From Candidatus Proteinoplasmatales archaeon SG8-5 (lineage in GTDB: Archaea; Thermoplasmatota; Thermoplasmata; SG8-5), in NCBI GenBank assembly GCA_001595885.1, contig LSSH01000001.1:1-8866 (forward strand): a stretch of DNA of 8,866 bases. Direction: 5' to 3'. A program made the position numbers and the translations under genes. The notes beneath the pieces are model-generated. The model had not been told where the DNA came from and did no database searches. It saw only the letters and a program-made list of their open reading frames with translations. Shown here one piece after another: positions 5,064 through 8,866 of this stretch. How positions within the stretch are numbered: the first letter of the stretch is position 1; every line of letters begins with the position of its first letter.

Positions 5064-6011
5064 TCATTCCCATTCGATCGTACCTGGTGGCTTATTAGTA
5101 ATATCATAAACGACACGATTGACTTTGTCTTTCATGGTATTCGTGATTCTGTTCGATATCTTTTCCAGTACATCGTGTGGTACTTTGGAATATGCAGCGG
5201 TCATGCCATCCAATGACTGGACAGCCCGAACGGCGACCGTGTAACCGTACGCTCGCACGTCCCCTTGCACGCCCACTGTTTTTACAGGCGTGAGAACCGC
5301 AAAATACTGCCACGGCAATTCCATTTTGCCGGCCTCAGCTGCCGCCTCCAGCTCCTCCTCTACTATGGCGCACGCCTCGCGGACTATGTAGGCCGCTTCC
5401 TCTGTCGGCTCGCCGATTATACGTATTGCCAGTCCGGGACCGGGGAAGGGCTGGCGCTCGGAAAATTCAATGCCCAGGTATCGGCCGAGTTTTCTGACCT
5501 CGTCCTTGTATAAATCTCGTAGCGGCTCAACCAACTTCATTTCCATCTTTTCCGGAAGCGCACCAACATTGTGATGTGATTTTATGGTGTCCCGAAGCTC
5601 ACCTCCAGACTCTATCCAGTCCGGAGCGATCGTGCCCTGGACAAGGAACTCAGATCCTATGGCTTTTGCCTCTCTTTCGAAGACACGAATGAACTTCTCG
5701 CCGATGATTTTGCGTTTTGTCTCGGGTTCTGTAACGCCTTTCAGAGCGTCATAGAATTCCTGACTGGCATCAACCAGTTTGTGATTTATGTTCATGCGTT
5801 CCATCATTTTTACTACGTCTGCGGATTCGTTTTTCCGCATGAAACCGGTGTCCACGTGGACTGCCAGAAGCTGGTCTCCGACCGCCTTGCTGACAAGAAC
5901 TGTAGCTACTACGCTGTCAACACCCCCCGAACAACCGATGATTGCCTTGCCGGTTATCTGTTTTTTTATAAGTTCGATGGCCTCATTGGCATAGCTTTCG
6001 GGGTCGAACAT
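5064..6011 (-). CDS. guaAB: GMP synthase, ATP-pyrophosphatase subunit (subunit B)
   Basis: Catalyses the ATP-dependent adenylation of XMP and amination to GMP, with ammonia supplied by a separate glutaminase subunit (GuaAa), as is typical in archaea; that subunit is not in the window. The 315-aa length matches the stand-alone subunit. The PP-loop SGGVDS is at residues 28-33. Other family blocks are VHVDTGFMRK, VQGTIAPDWIESG, IKSHHNVG and QPFPGPGLAIRI, and the C-terminus ends in the conserved KPPGTIEWE. The start is ATG at 6009-6011, whose A is the last base of the purE TGA, giving TGATG and probable translational coupling. This places two purine-pathway steps in one operon. Third codon positions look more A/T-rich by eye than in purE. 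Confidence 0.97.
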   Translation of the reverse strand: MFDPESYANEAIELIKKQITGKAIIGCSGGVDSVVATVLVSKAVGDQLLAVHVDTGFMRKNESADVVKMMERMNINHKLVDASQEFYDALKGVTEPETKRKIIGEKFIRVFEREAKAIGSEFLVQGTIAPDWIESGGELRDTIKSHHNVGALPEKMEMKLVEPLRDLYKDEVRKLGRYLGIEFSERQPFPGPGLAIRIIGEPTEEAAYIVREACAIVEEELEAAAEAGKMELPWQYFAVLTPVKTVGVQGDVRAYGYTVAVRAVQSLDGMTAAYSKVPHDVLEKISNRITNTMKDKVNRVVYDITNKPPGTIEWE

Positions 6012-6487
6012 CAGCCACCTTCCTGAAGACTGGACGAATCGGCGTGCACCTTCGATTCCTGGGCCTTTCGATGCTCCTGCAATCGCCGGGCCAGTGCCTC
6101 ATCCGACAAGGCTATGATCTCCGCGGCCAGAAGCGCGGCGTTCTCTCCCCGGTCAAGACCGACGGCCGCAACGGGGATGCCCGGCGGCATCTGGACGATT
6201 GAAAGGACCGAATCCAGGTTCACCTTGCCGCTGACCGGTACCCCGATGACCGGCCTGATCGTATGGGCGGCGATGGACCCGGGAAGGGCGGCGGCAAGGC
6301 CCGCGATGGCGATGAAGACCTTCGCGTCCGAGCCCTCGACGATGTTCTGCACAAGTTTGGGCGTGCGATGGGCCGATGCGACCCTGATCTCGGCGCTCAC
6401 CTCCAGTTCCTTCAGCATGTCCATGGTTTTCTGACCCACTGGCAGGTCGCTCTTGCTCCCCATTATTATCAAGACCTCTGGTGCCAT
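6011..6487 (-). CDS. purE: phosphoribosylaminoimidazole carboxylase / N5-CAIR mutase PurE
   Basis: Makes CAIR in de novo IMP synthesis. From the start chosen here it is 158 aa, usual for PurE. The phosphate-binding GSKSD is at residues 10-14, SAHRTP at 38-43, AGLAAALPG at 62-70 and the conserved SIVQMPPGIPV / GLDRGENAALLAAEI block at about 95-125. At the position where class I (bacterial N5-CAIR mutase) enzymes usually read GGAAHLPG, this one lacks the His, so direct AIR carboxylation (class II-like) cannot be excluded. The frame reaches back to an ATG at 6532, but family alignment starts at MAPEVLIIMGSKSD (ATG 6485-6487), and the extra 15 residues overlap the promoter area. It is the first gene of the purE-guaAb pair. 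Confidence 0.95.
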   Translation of the reverse strand: MAPEVLIIMGSKSDLPVGQKTMDMLKELEVSAEIRVASAHRTPKLVQNIVEGSDAKVFIAIAGLAAALPGSIAAHTIRPVIGVPVSGKVNLDSVLSIVQMPPGIPVAAVGLDRGENAALLAAEIIALSDEALARRLQEHRKAQESKVHADSSSLQEGG

Positions 6488-6534
6488 GCTGCTGAGTAAG
6501 TGCGCGTGCGAGATAACCTTTTCGCCCGGCATGG

Positions 6535-6543
6535 TTTTTTATC
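6535..6543. promoter_or_regulatory. AT-rich promoter element between purE and the phosphoesterase gene
   Basis: TTTTTTATC on the plus strand is centred 25 bp before the ATG at 6564, giving a leaderless start for the phosphoesterase. Read on the other strand (GATAAAAAA) the same element could place a purE start near 6514, about 27 nt before its ATG. A second purE candidate is GGTTATC at about 6511-6517. Confidence 0.4.
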
Positions 6544-6563
6544 ATGCCGCGCATTCGAGCCCC

Positions 6564-7331
6564 ATGGAGTTCACGCCCGTCCACGGAGAACCCGCGCTGC
6601 TCGTCAGGGACCCGTCCACACTGGTCCTGGCCGAGCTTCACATCGGCATCGAGTTCGAGATTTTCAACGCCGGCGCGCGCATCCCGGGCAAGACCGGGGA
6701 GATGAGGGACCGCATCCTCAAGATCGTGGAGGAGAACGGTGTTGAGAGCATCGTCTTCCTCGGTGACCTGAAGCATAATGTTCCTGCCACCAGCTTCACC
6801 GAGGCGAGTGAGATACCCCTCCTCATCGACGTGTTGTCCGATGCGGTCGGGGAGTTGCACCTGATACCAGGGAACCATGACGGCGGCATAGAGCGGTATC
6901 TCTCTGAGGATGTGACCATTCATTCGTCAAAGGGTGCGGTCATCAAGGGGGTGGGAATGTGGCACGGGCATACCTGGCCCTCCGAGGAGGTAATGGCCTC
7001 GGAGACTGTAATCGTGGCGCACAATCATCCCGGAGTGGTCTTCGTTGACGGCGTGGGAGCGAGAACAACGGAGAGATGCTGGCTCAGGGGAAAATGGAAG
7101 AGAGACGTCGTGATGGAAAGGTATCCGGATGCCGGAAGCGGCTTCATCATGGTCCCCGCTTTCAATGACCTCTGCGGTTCGAGTTATATCAATGAAGAGG
7201 AGCCGCGGCTGATCGGCACCGTCTTCAGGAAAGGCCTGGCCAATATGGATGATTCCGAGATATTCCTTCTGGACGGCACCAATCTGGGCAGGGTGGCGGA
7301 TAACAGGGTTGCGGTTCAGCGGTCGAAGTAG
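6564..7331 (+). CDS. ICC-like calcineurin-fold metallophosphoesterase (COG1407 type)
   Basis: 255-aa predicted metal-dependent phosphoesterase, cytosolic; substrate unknown. Motifs in order: ELH at 24-26 (the D-x-H position), GDLKH at 67-71, GNHD at 103-106, WHGH at 133-136 and HNHP at 153-156. The order and the C-terminal part (RCWLRGKW, FNDLCG) match the archaeal/bacterial COG1407 group rather than Mre11/SbcD. The first metal-ligand Asp is replaced by Glu24. The frame reaches back to 6453, overlapping purE, but the ATG at 6564 starts MEFTPVHGEPALLV, fits the family, and sits 25 bp after an AT-rich TATA element. The stop is TAG. Its 3' end overlaps the convergent DUF2148 gene by 16 bp. Confidence 0.88.
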   Translation: MEFTPVHGEPALLVRDPSTLVLAELHIGIEFEIFNAGARIPGKTGEMRDRILKIVEENGVESIVFLGDLKHNVPATSFTEASEIPLLIDVLSDAVGELHLIPGNHDGGIERYLSEDVTIHSSKGAVIKGVGMWHGHTWPSEEVMASETVIVAHNHPGVVFVDGVGARTTERCWLRGKWKRDVVMERYPDAGSGFIMVPAFNDLCGSSYINEEEPRLIGTVFRKGLANMDDSEIFLLDGTNLGRVADNRVAVQRSK

Positions 7332-7837
7332 ATGCTCTTCGAACTGACGCTCAGCGGTATTCCCATGACCACCAATGATTCCGGCATCAGGCCGATGTTC
7401 CTCGCCGCCACCCCTACCCGGTACATTATCCTGTTGTCGATGTTGTGTATCTGCGCTGTCTTCGCGGCCGAACCGAGGGCGATGCCCAGGTCGAGGAGCC
7501 GGAGCATGCAGTTGGGACCCTCGAAATCTCCTTGGGTCCTGGACACTTCGTTGAACGCCCGACAGGACTCGAAGCCGCAGGACGTGCAGTCCAGGCCGAT
7601 GCCCGGATGTTTCTTGATGCCCACCAGGACCAAGCTCTGAGAGGCCATCAGGTTGTTCCCGTCCCTCTCGAAACCTGGTATGTTCCTGTCCTTGGCTATC
7701 CTGAACATCTCATCGACGATCTTTGATATCTCGTCACTTGAGGCCACCTTCACCTCCAGGTAATCCTGGCCTGCGGCCTTGGGTGCGGTCATGGCCGTCG
7801 ATCTCATCAGTTCCGCTACTATCTCCACTCCGTCCAT
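7316..7837 (-). CDS. DUF2148 ferredoxin-domain protein
   Basis: 173 aa, matching the DUF2148 / COG4739 family (uncharacterised proteins with a ferredoxin-like domain, common in archaea and anaerobes). A Cys cluster C84-x2-C87-x4-C92 with C110 (in DCTSCGFESC and GPNCMLRL) could hold an iron-sulfur cluster. The following block LGIALGSAAKTAQIHNIDNR and the ending YFDR are family-typical. There is no signal peptide or membrane span. The ATG at 7835-7837 is preceded by GGAG about 8 nt upstream. It lies 64 bp downstream of the MBL-fold gene on the same strand; an AT-rich patch near 7903-7911 could be a separate promoter. Function is unknown; a redox or electron-transfer role is inferred from the cysteines. 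Confidence 0.88.
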   Translation of the reverse strand: MDGVEIVAELMRSTAMTAPKAAGQDYLEVKVASSDEISKIVDEMFRIAKDRNIPGFERDGNNLMASQSLVLVGIKKHPGIGLDCTSCGFESCRAFNEVSRTQGDFEGPNCMLRLLDLGIALGSAAKTAQIHNIDNRIMYRVGVAARNIGLMPESLVVMGIPLSVSSKSIYFDR

Positions 7838-7901
7838 TTTCTCAACTCCTTCAACCCAATGCTAATCCTTGCCCCATTTCAACGCTACCGAATAACGTTA
7901 C

Positions 7902-8675
7902 CTATATCTTAACTATGTCGCAGACCACGAACTGGTCTGCGGGCACGACCTTCACGGTCCTGGATATGCCGGAAAGGTGCTTCTTCGCCTCCTTGAGGGC
8001 GATAGCAGGTGTGTTGTTCTCCCGACTCAAATGCGCGAGTATCACGTTCTTCGTCCTATCTGATATCACTGTGGACAACGTGGCAGCGGACTCGATGTTC
8101 GACAGGTGCCCGTTCTTGCTGAGGATGCGCTTCTTCAGGTATATGGGGTAGGGGCCGTCCTTCAGCATCTGCACGTCATGGTTCGACTCCAGGACGATGG
8201 CATCGCAGTTCTTGAACCTGTTCCGAACCGCTGAGGACATGTGGCCGAGGTCAGTGGCCACCGTCACCTTCTTACGGCCCCTGTTCACCACAAATCCGAC
8301 GGTCTGGCTTGCGTCATGCGGGACCTCGAAGGGTCTGAGTCTGAATCCGTTTACATCGAAGGGTTCCCCGGGCAGCAGGTCAGGGCTGGCCGCGAGCGAG
8401 TATCTTGAGTAAAGCCACGTATCGACGGTCGGCGTACAATACACGTCCGAACCGAACCTATTCCTGAACACCCTTGCGCCCCTCGCGTGGTCCACGTGCT
8501 CGTGTGACACGAATACGGCATCAACGTCCTTCGCGTCCACGCCTATCATGTCGAGCCTCCTGGCAATCTCCTTGCACGAAAAGCCGGCGTCGATAAGGAA
8601 TGATGTCTCGCCGTCCCAGAACGCTATCGAGTTGCCTCCGCTGCCGCTGCCGAGCACGCAGAACTCGAAGGACAT
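7902..8675 (-). CDS. MBL-fold metallohydrolase, YycJ/WalJ (PhnP-like) family
   Basis: 257-aa metallo-beta-lactamase-fold protein. The metal-binding motif HEHVDH is at residues 58-63, with further ligands H120 (EVPHD), D142 (TDLGH) and H215 (LAHLS). The GHLSN block at about 189-193 and the N-terminal VLGSGSGGNS are hallmarks of the YycJ/WalJ-type COG1235 proteins, proposed phosphodiesterases/exonucleases in bacteria; the archaeal substrate is not known. The open frame continues upstream to 8822, but the ATG at 8675 gives MSFEFCVLGSGSGG, the normal family start, and overlaps by one base the TGA of the upstream dehydrogenase gene, so the two are probably co-translated. The stop is TAG. Confidence 0.93.
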   Translation of the reverse strand: MSFEFCVLGSGSGGNSIAFWDGETSFLIDAGFSCKEIARRLDMIGVDAKDVDAVFVSHEHVDHARGARVFRNRFGSDVYCTPTVDTWLYSRYSLAASPDLLPGEPFDVNGFRLRPFEVPHDASQTVGFVVNRGRKKVTVATDLGHMSSAVRNRFKNCDAIVLESNHDVQMLKDGPYPIYLKKRILSKNGHLSNIESAATLSTVISDRTKNVILAHLSRENNTPAIALKEAKKHLSGISRTVKVVPADQFVVCDIVKI

Positions 8676-8866
8676 CAGGCCCCCAGCTTGGAGACTATCT
8701 CCTTGGCCACGTCCAAGGTTCCCGAGTCGCCGCCCATGTCGTAGGTCCGCACCTTCGCTTCCCTCACTACCTCGGCGACGGAATTTAGAATCCTGGCAGC
8801 CATCTCCTCCTCCCCCAGCCATTCCACCATCAGCCTGGAAGCGAGAATCATCGCTATGGGATTGAC
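8675..8866 (-). CDS. isopropylmalate/isocitrate dehydrogenase family, C-terminal end (5' part outside window)
   Basis: The last 63 codons of a beta-decarboxylating dehydrogenase (NAD(P)-dependent oxidation of a 2-hydroxy-dicarboxylic acid). The visible part starts VNPIAMILASRLMVEWLGEE, the NP(I/T)A helix of this family, and continues with the RTYDMGGDSGT block and an EIVSKLGA ending, both characteristic. LeuB (leucine pathway), homoisocitrate dehydrogenase and isocitrate dehydrogenase share this end, so the substrate cannot be assigned from this fragment; LeuB or a homoisocitrate-type enzyme seems likelier than Icd from the motif spelling. Its TGA shares one base with the ATG of the following MBL-fold gene (TGATG). 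Confidence 0.85.
   Translation of the reverse strand, partial: VNPIAMILASRLMVEWLGEEEMAARILNSVAEVVREAKVRTYDMGGDSGTLDVAKEIVSKLGA

Noticed and set aside
6153..6923. 256-codon minus-strand frame across purE and the phosphoesterase gene
   Set aside because: Shadow of two well-supported genes; composition is low-information and no motif is seen.
7316..7331. 16-bp convergent overlap of two genes
   Set aside because: Common in compact genomes; both reading frames end normally and nothing further is implied.
7902..7904. Amber (TAG) stop as a pyrrolysine codon in the MBL-fold gene
   Set aside because: Read-through would add only about 16 residues before TGA; the protein is already family length, and TAG also ends other genes here without a sign of recoding.
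8676..8822. N-terminal extension of the MBL-fold protein
   Set aside because: The extension overlaps the dehydrogenase gene in another frame; the ATG at 8675 matches the family start and the TGATG coupling.

Overview
The window looks like chromosomal archaeal DNA. The evidence is TATA-box promoters about 25 bp upstream of start codons, several apparently leaderless genes, an archaeal-type alanyl-tRNA synthetase with an N-terminal Cys motif, a split-type GMP synthase (stand-alone ATP-pyrophosphatase subunit), and a tRNA-Met with a bulge-helix-bulge intron at position 37/38. Protein flavour suggests a euryarchaeal or Thermoplasmatota-type genome, but no rRNA is present and the lineage call is inference.

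Layout, left to right. (1) 1-443, minus: 5' part of a class I aminoacyl-tRNA synthetase, most likely valS. (2) 444-852: no convincing protein gene; 570-835 is almost continuously foldable and is the best candidate for an unrecognised structured RNA. (3) 853-1083, minus: stand-alone Lrp/AsnC ligand-binding (RAM) domain with its own promoter. (4) 1131-3809, minus: alaS, with the start placed 24 bases inside the longest frame because a TATA box overlaps the first ATG. (5) 3841-3976: nothing recognised. (6) 3977-4302, plus: a self-contained small transcription unit (TATA box, strong Shine-Dalgarno, 72-codon frame, hairpin plus T-tract terminator), followed by a very strong GC-rich hairpin. (7) 4396-4871: the most unusual part of the window. 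A tRNA-Met(CAU) gene is flanked on both sides by tandem units that carry pieces of that tRNA. Upstream are two near-identical 98-bp units, each starting with the first 12 nt of the tRNA and containing the inverted acceptor strand. Downstream are two units (76 and 96 bp), each containing an inverted acceptor strand and ending with the tRNA 3' end. (8) 4922-5050, plus: a possible 42-aa single-span membrane peptide. (9) 5064-6487, minus: guaAb and purE, a purine operon with a one-base stop/start overlap. (10) 6564-7331, plus: ICC-like metallophosphoesterase, divergent from purE. (11) 7316-7837, minus: DUF2148 ferredoxin-domain protein. (12) 7902-8675, minus: YycJ/WalJ-like metallo-beta-lactamase-fold hydrolase, coupled by a one-base overlap to (13) 8675-8866, minus: the C-terminal end of an isopropylmalate/isocitrate dehydrogenase family enzyme.

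Functionally this is mostly housekeeping: tRNA charging (valS, alaS, tRNA-Met), purine synthesis (purE for IMP, guaAb for GMP) and amino-acid or TCA metabolism (dehydrogenase). The novelty is in the non-coding DNA: the tRNA-derived repeat clusters and the folded region upstream of valS.
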